This document shows positions 11,055 through 21,183 of a DNA stretch of 64,000 nucleotides, piece after piece (positions within the stretch are counted from its first letter, which is position 1; every line of letters starts with the position of its first letter). The stretch is from Linanthus parryae (taxonomy: Eukaryota > Streptophyta > Magnoliopsida > Ericales > Polemoniaceae): NCBI GenBank assembly GCA_023055425.1, contig JALGPY010000007.1, positions 14,828,001 through 14,892,000 of the forward strand, read 5' to 3'. The translations under genes were made by a program, and so were the position numbers. The notes beneath the pieces were generated by a model. That model was not told the origin of the DNA. It did no database searches and saw nothing but the letters and a program-made list of their open reading frames with translations.

Positions 11055-13322
11055 TGAAATACCCCGTTTTGTGACTATGAGTATTTTGTGATATTATTGT
11101 AAGTGTTGGGGAGTTGATTTAATTGTCGAGAGTTACTTATAATAGTTACGAGAGTTTAAGGGATCTTTGTGACTTTAGTCTAAAAGTTTTAGTGTCTTTT
11201 AATTGAGTTTGGGGGAGGTAGTTGTCTTTTGGCACAAGCTAAGGGGGAAAAGTGTCTTTTGATCCAACTTTTCTTCCTACGTAAAGTTTTCTAATTCAGG
11301 AGGGTTTCCTTCCTTATGAAGTTGATTTTTGTCCAACTCTCATAAAACCCTCACTCTCCCTATTTCTCTCTATCTCTCTCACGTCTCTCCCTCTCTCACC
11401 CGTCCCTCTCTCACTCTCTCGGCTCCCTCTCTCTTCCCCGACGGCAGCAGCAGCCGCCACACCGCCGCCGCCTCTCTCTCTCCCCGTTAAGGTAATATCT
11501 CTCTCTCTTTTTCTTCTTTCTCTTTTTCTTTCTCTCTCTCCGTCCGTCTCTCTCTTTCCCCGTCCGACCCTCCATGGGCGGCGGGTTTGAGCTAGTTTTG
11601 TTTCTTCTTTTCTTTTCTCTTGTTGATCTCTTGTTCTCTTGATCACTTGTTTACAATTCATGTACGTTGGATGTAATCTTTAATTTTCGGATTTATATTG
11701 TTGGTTTCATCATTCTTGAAGTCATAGGATTAATCATCAAGTTTTGGTTTAATCAATTTCTTACTTTATGGGAAAAACCCTAGTTATGGAAGAGACGTTT
11801 GATTAAGCGATTTGGGTGATTTAATGAGCATAGTATGTGGGTAGTAACCTGATTTGATATGGTTATTCATGTTACATTATGTTTTGTTTGAATACGGGAT
11901 TAACTAGACATTTTGGAGATGAGTTGTATGAAAATTGATAATTCCCGTTTGGGTATTTTGAGTGAAATTGGAAACTTGAAACTAGTCGAAATTCGGATCC
12001 GTTTGAGGCTAAACTTATTATTCAGAGTGGTTTGAATCTAATGAGACTGTTTTTCAGCCATGATCTGTTTGGGAAGTTGGAGTAGTAAAATTGGTGAAGA
12101 TATGTTAGGTTATGTACACCATAGGTTATAGGATTTTGGGGCAAGATTTTCGGTTTGGTTTTGAATTATGAATTAAGTGGGATGTGGGGTTGGTGTTATA
12201 AACATAAACCGTCGAGTGACATATGCATGTAGATAGTATAGCAATTGTATTGCTAGAGTGTTATGTTTAATTAGGGTATTGTTACGTGTAGGTGACGAGT
12301 TCTTCGACGACGAGTACATCCAGTACGTCGACTGATTTGCGATAGTTGAATTTGCTTTGAGGTAAGTAAACATGCCAGGCCTAGTGTGCCTAACTCTTTA
12401 GTGTCAAATGAATTCTTGTATTTCTTTACGTGTCAATATGTTTTTATGTGATGTGACGTGTGATATGTGATTTTTACTTGTTAAATGTTTCTTGAAAATG
12501 TCACCATGATAATAACAATGAATTAATACGTAAAGTGGAAGAGTTGTGCGGGGACATTTATTATTGGTTACTATTGGCATTGGACGTGTTGACTTCGGTC
12601 TTCCGTTCAATTTATTTTATTTAATCCGGTTGCAAGTCCCCGGAGAGCTCCATGTACTCACTCCTCTGGCCGCTAGAGTCTTTGGGGGTGTCGACACTTA
12701 AGGTCTTGGATGCTTGCGAGATGGTTTGGTTTCCCCCGTCACAACGAATTAATAATGATGAATTTTGGTTTTGTTAACGGAAAAAGAACTAATGTAGGAT
12801 TTTGGATTTCCTAATGATTATGGAATTGGTTTGGAAATATTATGGAATTGGGAACTCTCATATTTTCCCACAAGTGTCAACTTTATTTCAGTTGCGTTTT
12901 GAGAAAAACTCTTACTAGTAAATGAGTCGTGGTTTTATAATTGTCATATCATCATTTTACATGTGTGAGTGTTTATTTACCAGTATTTCATGCTAATTTT
13001 GTACTGTGGTGTTCTTTTTTGATTCCGCAGGTTTAGAGGATGGTTTTCCGCCGTAGAAGGGGACGTGTATCATCATATGGATTCTTAGTATTTTCATTTT
13101 AAATTTGAACTCTTTAGTATTTTAAACACTTTAGTTTGTTTATGCCCGGTTTGAGGCTAGAATAATTTGGATTGTAATAATGGATAGCTTTAATTAGTTT
13201 TAATTATTTTATGGATGTTTTTCTTGAGAACCATGTTATAAAATCTCCTTGTATTCGTGTTTAATCTCGGGTACGGAGTGACATCCCCGTGTCTCCGGCT
13301 TGGGCCATTTGGGGGTGTTACA
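11055..13322 (-). mobile_element. Solo LTR (2,268 bp) inside a 5-phosphatase exon
   Basis: The insert begins TGAAATACCCC and ends GGGTGTTACA, with imperfect 12-bp inverted ends. It is bounded by the 5-bp target duplication GCTTT at 11050-11054 and 13323-13327. Block B shows the uninterrupted exon near 40110. Read on the minus strand it starts TGTAACACCCCC and soon has GGAGACACGGGG, a start typical of long-LTR plant gypsy families of the Tekay/Del kind (from memory). No primer site, polypurine tract or internal coding region is present, so it is best read as a solo LTR left by LTR-LTR recombination. It contains a long CT-rich tract (11340-11570). Confidence 0.85.
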
Positions 13323-13441
13323 GCTTTCATATTCTTGCTCTCCCGCGTACTGGTAATTCTCATTTGGTATAGGTTTCAGCACTGGTGTTAACCAAGGACA
13401 TCTGTATTTGTCGTTGAGAGTTTTTCCTAGTAGAACATTCC

Positions 13442-15286
13442 CTAGGTGTTCAAGATCGCATGGTTTCTCCATACGTATTCAGTAAAAAGAAAAGACAAAA
13501 ACATTAGTTAAGTTTGTTTATTTAATTAAGTCGCATGTTTGGGGGCGACAACTGTTTAAATCACAACTTTCTTCCTCCGGTTACTTTTACTCTAGATTAA
13601 TCTAATAGATAAATAATCTCGAGATTGTCCATGTGGGTTCGACAACATGAGTTTTAAACTCATTTTTTATTACTTCGACCGTGCACTTGCGTATACACGT
13701 AAGAAAAGTGTGTCACATGGTCTCAATTCATGTTCCCATCCCGGCCCGCACTAAGCAGTGGTGGTTATGAAATAGCAAACGCACACACCACAACTGTGAA
13801 AGCAATCAATCAAAAATGAGTAAATACATATTACGACATGTACAGCAATGAGTTGCACAAAAGTATAAGTTGTAGTCAAACCAGATATCTTAAACAATAA
13901 AAAGTAAATGAAACCAAAGTTTTAGAACAATAATAAGTAATCGAGTAGCCAAAACCTCTCAACTTTGTAAAGTTAATAATCCACTAGTATTTAAGAAATT
14001 CTTTAACCATAAAATCTCCAGAGTAAACAAGTCCCTTTCCACTGATAACAATATTGATTCACGGGTATCCAATGATTTTCAGCTCATCGGGGCATATTCA
14101 GAGCCACCAACAGGATTGATAGATCGTACTAAACTTTGGTTCAACTTCAATTAACCGTTAAGTTTAACTGAGACATGTCCAGAGCCATCACCAGGATCAT
14201 TGTAGATAGAGGGACCGCAAGAAAATCACAAATAATGCATTTTGAGGTTTATAAAATCCTATTCTCCCAAGCGTTGAGGGAGCCTATACGCCAATATCTG
14301 CTCAAAAACAATATCCAAAAGGTGTTAAGTGTCGACACCCCCATACCGTAGTGATCCTTACAAGTATAAGTAGCAATCTATAACTCTACAAACCCCTTGA
14401 CAGTAAAACCTTGGTACATTTAATCTCATCGGGGCAGATTTGTGAACATTCAAGTAGTATCCAATAATATGAAGCATTGCTTCAATGCACGTAGCCATAA
14501 GTAGTCGCGGGATCGCTTGGCGCCTCCGAACGGAGCCATCAACAAGAACAACTCTATATCGTCCTAAATCTATTACAAGTTTCCTACTTACTTTCTTTAT
14601 TGTATTCAAACTTGGAATATCAATCTTTCAAAAGTAACTTTCAAGATTTCTCAAAAAGATCAAAAAAAATATTCAAATTAACTTCCGAGTATAATGCATT
14701 CTCATACTTTTTCATATAACAAAGTATTCATTTAAAATGTCACACACGTACACACACTTTGATTGATAAGTAAGGGCCGCACATAGTTACTTACAATTGA
14801 GCCGGAGAACGTCGAAAAGTAAAGAAGAAAAATTAGCACTCCGACAACAAATACTCGTCTCCTACAAAGTCGGTGTCTACAATCACACGTATGATGCGTT
14901 AAGTCGTATACTCAAGTGTTGAATATTTGCTCTATATATATGCACGTGATCCTACATGTCACTAATTCACACGTGTGACGCACTAAGTACCAACAAGTAG
15001 TATATTCAGAGTTTGTCATATAACAGGTTTTTAACTCAAGGGCTGTCCTAGCCCATTTTATCTCCAATAGTAAAATGTACGTACTTATATAATTTTTGTC
15101 CATTTTAAACTGTATATACTATGATTTTACTGCATTATTCTACCCTCAAATATGCAACAAGCGCTTTTTTGTACGGGCTGCTGAACATAACGCTCCAAAA
15201 ATCTGGGTAGAGGTTGTAAAACTAGCAATTGACAACATGAAAAAATATATTACTTGTTTTATTTCAAATAATATCTTATATTATTG
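13442..15286. repeat. LTR-like degenerate sequence, no gene
   Basis: This stretch directly follows the truncated 5-phosphatase exon and is shared with 27083-28915. It contains GTGTCGACACCCCC (near 14328) and GTTACTTACA motifs (near 14787) resembling parts of the neighbouring solo LTR read on the minus strand. It is probably a diverged LTR of a related family. A minus-strand frame at 14358-14609 is kept in both copies, but it resembles nothing I know and the copies are too alike for conservation to mean much. Confidence 0.4.
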
Positions 15287-15420
15287 AGCATACAACCTTC
15301 AACAACAAATTATTTTAATGGAATGAAACTTGCAACAACGTAAAGATCTCCAACATTTCGAAACAGAATGCACATGTATATCAAACGCTGTACAGGGCTT
15401 TAATCCCTTGTATGTCATCA
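15287..15420 (-). pseudogene. 3' end fragment of a third metalloproteinase copy
   Basis: This 134-bp piece matches the 3' UTR and last codons of the metalloproteinase at 29013-29942 (compare 28918-29049), including the stop context and the codons for the end of the IQGIKAL segment. It then breaks off at 15420. A more diverged version of the same 3' UTR occurs again at 16335-16418 before the intact gene of this block. The fragment is therefore a separate, truncated gene copy, separated from the intact one by 914 bp of foreign sequence. Confidence 0.75.
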
Positions 15421-16334
15421 TACGTGTCGTACATTTGGATATGATCACGGGGCTTGTTCGCGTTGTCTCCGCATGAACAAGAGGCGGGAGATCATTAGAT
15501 TAATACAGAAGCACCCGGGAAAAGTAAAAAAAAGCCTAGAAAAGAGGAAGAGAACTTGATGACCGAGTCGCGGAACTTTGCGTCCAGACACATACAGAGA
15601 AGGCAGCTAAGAATTAGACGCAAGGAAGTTGCATCCGGATGAAGCTGGGAGCGTCCAAAAGCAGGGAAGCTGCGTCCATACGCAACCCGAGAGGAAGAGT
15701 TGGATTTTTGTCCAGGCCATGAAGAACCATGGAACTGTTTGTGTCCAGACGCAGGCTAGGAGCATTTACAAGCAGACAGACAAAATAATTTCAGGGCGGC
15801 AAGTTTTAGGGGCAGTTTTGCAATTTCAGCAAAATTTATGGAAACCCGTGCAATATATAAGGAGCTATGCCTAGCAGTTAGAAAATAACACAACATCTTT
15901 AGATTGGAGGCAGCTTTGGAGCTTGGAGAGCAATTGAAGTTGCCAGATTTTTGCCAATTGCTTGATTCTTATTCTCTCTTAGTTTATGAAAAATAGTTTT
16001 TATTGTTTTGTTTACTTTCAGTAGCTAAAAGGTTCCTTGTTGAACTTAGGGTTTTGATTTAGTTTTTCTGAATATTTATTAACAATTCATGTTGTACTAG
16101 ATCTTAATGCAATTTTATTTAGATTGCTGTCTTGATCTAATATTCATGTACGAGCCGAGTGATCAACCGGGAGTGCAACAGATCCAAGCTTGTGCGCGAG
16201 AGCGGACGGTTTAGGTTAGGAAGACAAGATAATTTTTCATTCCCATATCACGTGGGACCGAGAGGTGAAGTGTTTTAGAATGGCATAAGCATATAGATCA
16301 ACTATTGCTAGCAGATGACAACATCAGATGCGAA
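15421..16334 (+). mobile_element. Unclassified insertion with LTR-like promoter features
   Basis: This sequence is absent from block 2 and interrupts the metalloproteinase 3' region. It contains several GCGTCCAGACGC-like motifs (15580-15760), a plausible TATA element AATATATAAGG (near 15852) and a T-rich tract with AGGGTTTTG. Plant LTR U3/R regions look like this. I could not find clear terminal repeats or a target duplication, so the class is open. Confidence 0.4.
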
Positions 16335-16418
16335 ATTTTACTTATTTGATTTCAGATAATGATCATACAACCGTTACAACAAATTATTCTCAATTTCGAA
16401 ATTGAATGCACGTGTATA

Positions 16419-17348
16419 TCAAACATTGTAGAGGGCTTTTATCCCTTGTATGTCATCAGCATTCAAACCCTTGGTAGCTCCCGAAGGAATCCCCGAGAAC
16501 ATAATCGCATCCTCAAGGCTGCTATGATCGAGCCCGAGGAGGTGTCCGATTTCATGCAACGCCACAGTCTCCAAGTCGAATGCGCCCGCCACTGGGCCCA
16601 CCGACCAGGTCTCGTCCGAGTCATAATGAAACCTCCCATCTGTTGGTGCAAACGCATGAGCCAAGACCCCACCAGCACCGTTGAAGGAGTTGACGTCGCC
16701 GTCTCCATGGTTTCCGCTCTCAAAACCAATCTTAAGGTCAGCAGTTCCAGCCTTCTCAACCTGGGAGAAGGTGAAGTACTGCGAGGCTGAAGCCCACTTG
16801 TCGAAAGCTCGCCCCACCGCGGATACAACGCTAGGGTTTACGTTCTGGTAAAACCCATAAGTGAGATGGGATTTAGACCATTTGGGGCTACCTGAAAAGA
16901 ACTCAAAGTGTGAGACCGTGTGGAGAGTTTTACGGTTGCCATGGTGGTGGTGGTGTGGTTTCTTTCCGGTTTGCATGTGGTTGGTGCCGTTGGTTATGTC
17001 CGGAACCCCACAGCGTGACATTGTCATTTTGGACGCGGTGTCAGCGTCCAAAACTCCAGTGGTGTTTAGGTGGTAATTGAGCTGGTATGTTTTCAGGGCG
17101 GCCTCTAGTTTATCGTCAAAGTCGTCGTCGTTGGTGGCGTTTTGGACGTTGTTGAGGTAGCCAAAACGATGGAGGTAGGACTTGAGCTTGTGGAGGTCCT
17201 TTACGTTTTCGCCCTTCTGGCAACCCTGCAAATTCTTGATGAATTCGAAAGGTGAGGAAGAAGAAGAAGTAGCAAGGGTACAGAGAGGAATAGCAATAAA
17301 AATGATGAAGAAAATGAGCACGGAATGGTTAGTAGCTATAGCTGCCAT
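16419..17348 (-). CDS. Plant matrix metalloproteinase (matrixin, family M10A), copy 1
   Basis: This intron-free gene encodes a 309-aa secreted zinc endopeptidase. I chose the ATG at 17348 because the next upstream ATG (17378) is not conserved in copy 2 and because this start exposes a clean signal peptide (residues about 1-26). A propeptide follows, with the cysteine switch SRCGVPD (111-117), which keeps the zymogen latent by binding the zinc. A His-rich linker (131-136) then leads into the catalytic domain. The zinc site HEIGHLLGLDH has His255, His259, His265 and catalytic Glu256, with Met273 downstream as the Met-turn. There is no hemopexin domain, as is normal for plant members. No C-terminal hydrophobic tail is present, so it is probably secreted into the wall space rather than GPI-anchored. 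A TATA box lies at 17442-17450. It differs from copy 2 at 9 residues. Substrate and process cannot be read from the sequence. Confidence 0.95.
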   Translation of the reverse strand: MAAIATNHSVLIFFIIFIAIPLCTLATSSSSSPFEFIKNLQGCQKGENVKDLHKLKSYLHRFGYLNNVQNATNDDDFDDKLEAALKTYQLNYHLNTTGVLDADTASKMTMSRCGVPDITNGTNHMQTGKKPHHHHHGNRKTLHTVSHFEFFSGSPKWSKSHLTYGFYQNVNPSVVSAVGRAFDKWASASQYFTFSQVEKAGTADLKIGFESGNHGDGDVNSFNGAGGVLAHAFAPTDGRFHYDSDETWSVGPVAGAFDLETVALHEIGHLLGLDHSSLEDAIMFSGIPSGATKGLNADDIQGIKALYNV

Positions 17349-17441
17349 GGTGAAATGAAGAGGAAGGCAATGAAACAAATTGTTGTTGGTTGCTTTGGTA
17401 GTGAACTTGCTTGTAGGGGTACAGAGTATTTAGGCAGCCGA

Positions 17442-17450
17442 GTATTTATA
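17442..17450 (-). promoter_or_regulatory. TATA box of metalloproteinase copy 1
   Basis: TATAAATAC on the minus strand lies about 95 bp upstream of the ATG at 17348. This predicts a transcription start near 17415 and a 5' UTR of about 65 bases. The 38-bp segment containing it is missing from copy 2. Confidence 0.7.
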
Positions 17451-19164
17451 CAAGTAGTTGGGGTGGAAATAGAATTACTTGGAGGGGAGAAGGTTGACAT
17501 ATTCAACCTTTCACTGTCTAGACTCTAGAGTCTCAAATTAGTGGTACTTGTTATTTTAGTTTGGTGATTTGTTTAATTATATTTAGAAAAAATGAGCATA
17601 GTATCATGTTGTCACTTACTAATTCAAAGAATTTTCCAACATCACTGTGTATGGTGCTTGGAACACTTTTCTGTTATTTCCCCATGATTCCGATGGGTCT
17701 TGTGGAAGAGGACGAAGACCCCGACCCAGAAGTCATTTACTCGGTTTCTAGATGATTAATCAACAGAAGACTTGCTTGGGATTTAAAATTGACTCAAGAC
17801 TTGTGAGAGATCGAATGGGCATGGTTAACTGCATAAATAATAAGTCTAATTTCTTATTTCTTCAAGTCCACATTCATAAAATGAATATCTTTTGTGTATG
17901 CATGGAAAGTTCCTTGATATTGATAAGTCGCTGAACTCTTGTGTGGCTGTCAATGGCCTCATGGTAAAGGAAGAAGAGCTTTAAATGATGATCAAAGATT
18001 TGGAAGTCACCTTAGTAGTGGTGAATTGTCAGTCTGATGCATCTTTGGCTTGTGTAACACGGTAGGGATCACAATGTTATTGACGTAGTCTTGTAGGGTT
18101 AAGGAGCAATTCTTAACCCTAGTGAGTATAGGTGTCAGTTACTGAATGGTGTAGAGCACCACATGTCATGCTGACGTTGTGTTTTTAGAGCAAATAAAAA
18201 AATTTCAAGGTTCGGGTCCTAACTCATTTAATATCTTTAACAAAATTTTAAATTAAACCGCTACTTTAATTTTCTTCCCAAGGTTCAAATAAATTTGATG
18301 CAATATATCTAATGTCATTGTACTTTCTCAATAAAAATGTCTTTATAACCTCTGTGTTTCAAAATTTCATTAATATATGTAAAGTCTTACATAATGCAAT
18401 ATTAATTAAAACAACCGTTATAACCGGATAATCAAGACAAGAACGAATAAGCGTAATAAAAAAGGAACGGGGTTCATTGAAGAATCGTTAGTTACTTCCA
18501 CCGTCAGAACCCGATGTTAATTACAAAAAGAGAAATCCGGATTACAGCCACACAATACTTAGGCGCAACCTAGATCTCCTTTTATAGACATAAGGAGACC
18601 TAACTTGCTAGCAAAGTAACCCGAAACTGTCCCAAATCAACAAGGAAACAATTAAGTTGCACCAAACCCCGTTGCTACTCGTGCGAGCATATTTCTGCGT
18701 GTTCGAGTTCCTGCATGTCCAAAATGCTGCAACTTTTTTTTCCTCTTGCCTTGTTGCCTGTTTTGCTAGTTGATTCGAGTCACCTTAACAAATCTTCACC
18801 TTAATCCAAATCCTCCTAGCAACTAGAACTCAGAACCTGATGCGGATGCGTCTCCGGAACGAAGAAACGAGTACTGAAATATCATGTTTTGTATCCTAGG
18901 ATACTTTGGTAATTTTGGAGACTTGAGGGCCGTTTGGTGAATTTATAAGATTTGGTTTTGGATTATAGTATTATTATTGAGATTGGGAGAGTTGATTTGA
19001 TGATTAGAAATGATGGAGGAGGTTTATTATTATTTTTACTGTATTTGGACTATTTTTAAAGTTTGGGTAAAGTTTGAAGATAATAGGTTAAGTGGTGTTT
19101 TCTCATAATATATATCTAATTGTTATTCATATTATTCATATTTCTTCATTATTCATTTATTTAA
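17451..19164. other. Upstream region of metalloproteinase copy 1, no gene
   Basis: It is shared with 30016-32530 of block 2. Copy 1 carries about 120 bp near 18100-18220 that copy 2 lacks. The site where copy 2 received the fold-back MULE is visible uninterrupted as AATTTTAAA at 18244-18252. I see no coding potential. Confidence 0.6.
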
Positions 19165-19899
19165 GGACTTGGATTTCCTATAGGAGTAATTGTAGCAGCT
19201 CCTATAGATGGATGAGGTGTCGAAATTTCATTGGAACAAAAAAAATCAAATTTGTAACCCATTTTGAACCTTACCTAACGGAAGTAGTCCAAGATGACGG
19301 ACAAAGAATTTTCGGGATTTGTTGTGGATTTTCATCATTCTTTAATTTTTCCAGAGAAATCATTATTATATTTTTTTCCTTAATTAATACACAATTAATA
19401 ATTGTAATATATTACATGGTTAATCTTTGATTTTTACTTTTAATTAGATAGATAACTTAAAATCTCAAAATAAAGGATAATTTATAATCTGATTTGTTGA
19501 GAATTGAGAATTAATAACTTCCCTTGTATTAAGATAATTCTGTTCAGTTGATGAATTATCTTTTATTTTAATATTTTAATTAATTTGTAATTATCAATCT
19601 AATTAGAACTAAAAAAATCAAAGATTAATCGTGTAATATATTACAATTATTAATTGTGTATTAATTAAGGGAAAAAAAAGATAATGATTGTTTCTCTAGA
19701 AAAATAAAAGATATAATGATAAAAATCCACAACAAATCCCAAAAAATCTCCATCCGTCATCTTGGACTACTTCCGTCAGGGAGAGTTCAAAATGGTTAAA
19801 AAATTTGAATCATTTTGTCTTCATTGCGTCCAATGAAATTTTGACACCTCATCCATTTATAGGAACTCCTACAACTGCTTCTATAGGAAATTCAAGTCA
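19165..19899. mobile_element. MULE-type fold-back element present only in block 1
   Basis: This 735-bp element is flanked by the 9-bp target duplication TTTATTTAA (19156-19164 and 19900-19908). Its terminal inverted repeats extend for well over 150 bp; each end starts with a GACTTG motif and later carries CGGAAGTAGTCCAAGATGAC. A 9-bp duplication with long inverted repeats points to a Mutator-like origin. Block 2 has the empty site near 32526. It carries no transposase. Confidence 0.85.
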
Positions 19900-20276
19900 T
19901 TTATTTAATTAGTGAGGGTGTACCTATCTTTTCCTACACCTCACCACATTGAATCATGGTGAGATTTATATAAACCCAGTATAGGCTTTCTCTTTTCTCT
20001 TTTTTCATCACATTATTCAGCAAAGAATCCCGGCAGCAAAAGTCTCTCTTTCTCTCTTTGGTTAGGCCCCGACCCCATCGCCCCGCAACTAGAATCTGCA
20101 TATTGTAATCCTGCAAGTGTTTGGTGAGGCCCTCCAAGTGAACATGCAGTTCCTTATGAAGTGCAGTTCGATTAATCTAGGAAAAATTAGTACGGTCAAA
20201 TAACATAATTAGAGGTAAAATTTTAGGTTTGAAGAATGAGGTCAACTTACACATTACTAGCTTATGCCTTTTTTTA

Positions 20277-21183
20277 GAGGAAGAAAAACTTCTATTAATG
20301 TAAATTGGTGGGGTTTTGCAACCCCATTACATCATTGTGAAGAAGTTGAAGGGCCCATGTAAAGTTGCTGCTTAGCCATGCGAATTTGTTTGGTATGGTG
20401 AGGCCATACTTTGCAAACTCGTGAGCTACTGAGTTCGAGGAACGATGAAAAAAACTGAAGCGAATTACATCAAAACGATTAACTAAATTGCGAACATGAT
20501 TCAGAATGTCCCCAGCTTCGTATCTGTCAGCTTCTGCCGCCTTGGTGTCGGATATTGCATCCAGAACCCGTTTTGCGTCCATTTCCGCAATAACGCTGCG
20601 GTGGTTGCCTTCCACTGCTAACAGAAGGCCATCTCGTAGAGCGAGGGCTTCTGCTTCGAAGGCAGATGAAGCCATCGGGTAAGGGCAGGCAAAGGCCGCG
20701 AGAACTTGGTCGGCGTGATTGCGTATAACAGCTCCTCTGGATGCTACCCCGTTGATCGGTAAATAGGCACCGTCCGAGTTGATTTTCACATGATCTTTGT
20801 CCGGCGGTCTCCAACAAGAGGACGGAGAAACGCCTGCTGCACCCCTGCTGTGATAGCTCATGGTGACTTCTACTTGAGGCGTTGCAGCCTCCATGCATTG
20901 TCTGTATACTTCTTCTCCGGAGATGTACTCATTGTGGAACACTCGAGCGTTCCTATTGCTCCAAATTTTCCAGATTGCTATACAAAACAGAGAGCGATCT
21001 TTCTGGGACAAATTTGGGATCAAAGACGGAATCCAGAAAGTAATATCTCCGATCATACTGCTGCCAAAACCTTCTCCAAAGCGCGACCACAAGTCTTTCG
21101 CCACGTGACACTCCATGAAAAGATGGGTAGCTGTTTCCGGGTGTTTGTGACACATAGGACATTCAACTGAGATGTTGCCTTCG
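20277..21183 (-). pseudogene. LINE 3' fragment: zinc finger and RNase H domains
   Basis: The open frame 20295-21155 (286 aa) lacks a proper start and is the C-terminal part of a plant L1-like retrotransposon protein. It has a CHKHPETATHLFMEC zinc finger of the reverse-transcriptase-associated type (about residues 2-16). An RNase H domain of the RVT_3 type follows, with acidic residues in INSDGAY, EAEALALRDGL and EMDA, and the HRSSNSVAHEFA end motif. A short A tract on the minus strand (20269-20276) marks the 3' end, where block 1 homology stops. The 5' part is cut off by the copia LTR at 21184. It is 5'-truncated and cannot act alone. Confidence 0.85.

Larger units (their letters stand above)
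1662..13441. repeat. Duplication block A (paralogue of 36107-40224)
   Basis: Sequence from the GGTACC motif near 1668 to the AACATTCC motif ending at 13441 can be followed in the same order and orientation at 36107-40224. Block A is longer because it gained the gypsy element (1985-7679) and a solo LTR (11055-13322). It also lost about 115 bp near 1712 and about 200 bp near 9500 relative to B. Three of the four 5-phosphatase exons it still contains have exactly the lengths of the B exons. The block ends inside the fourth. Confidence 0.85.
8705..13441 (-). pseudogene. Type I inositol polyphosphate 5-phosphatase, dead paralogue A
   Basis: Four 3' exons of a 5-phosphatase gene can be aligned with the intact gene at 37590-41069: 8705-8815 (111 bp), 8900-9059 (160 bp), 9580-9843 (264 bp) and the interrupted exon 10678-11054 plus 13328-13441. 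The first three have the same lengths as their intact counterparts and keep splice signals and the two catalytic motifs ([10 protein letters not shown] and AWCDRIL). The copy is nonetheless dead. A 1-bp deletion after CGCACTGCTTTCCC near 10735 shifts the frame. GNKG has become a KKG variant near 10875. A 2,268-bp solo LTR splits the largest exon with target duplication GCTTT (11050-11054 and 13323-13327). Sequence beyond 13441 is unrelated, so the N-terminal exons are missing. Any transcript would encode at most a fragment. Confidence 0.9.
12249..20266. repeat. Duplication block 1 (paralogue of 24041-33925)
   Basis: From inside the solo LTR (ATTGCTAGAG at 12249) to the GCTTATG motif ending at 20266, the sequence recurs in the same orientation at 24041-33925. 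The block contains the LTR 3' part, the residual 5-phosphatase exon, about 1.8 kb of LTR-like sequence, the metalloproteinase gene and its upstream region. Block-specific insertions account for the length difference. Copy 1 alone has 15421-16334 and 19165-19899. Copy 2 alone has 25168-27008, 30756-31583, 32645-32898 and 33020-33762. Confidence 0.9.

Noticed and set aside
11314..11661. Arg/Glu-rich 115-aa minus-strand frame
   Set aside because: It is the reverse of a CT-rich low-complexity tract inside the solo LTR, which produces such frames by composition alone.
14358..14609. 83-aa minus-strand frame preserved in both duplication blocks (also 27999-28250)
   Set aside because: The blocks are nearly identical overall, so shared openness is no evidence of selection. 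The frame lies in LTR-like sequence and resembles no known protein.
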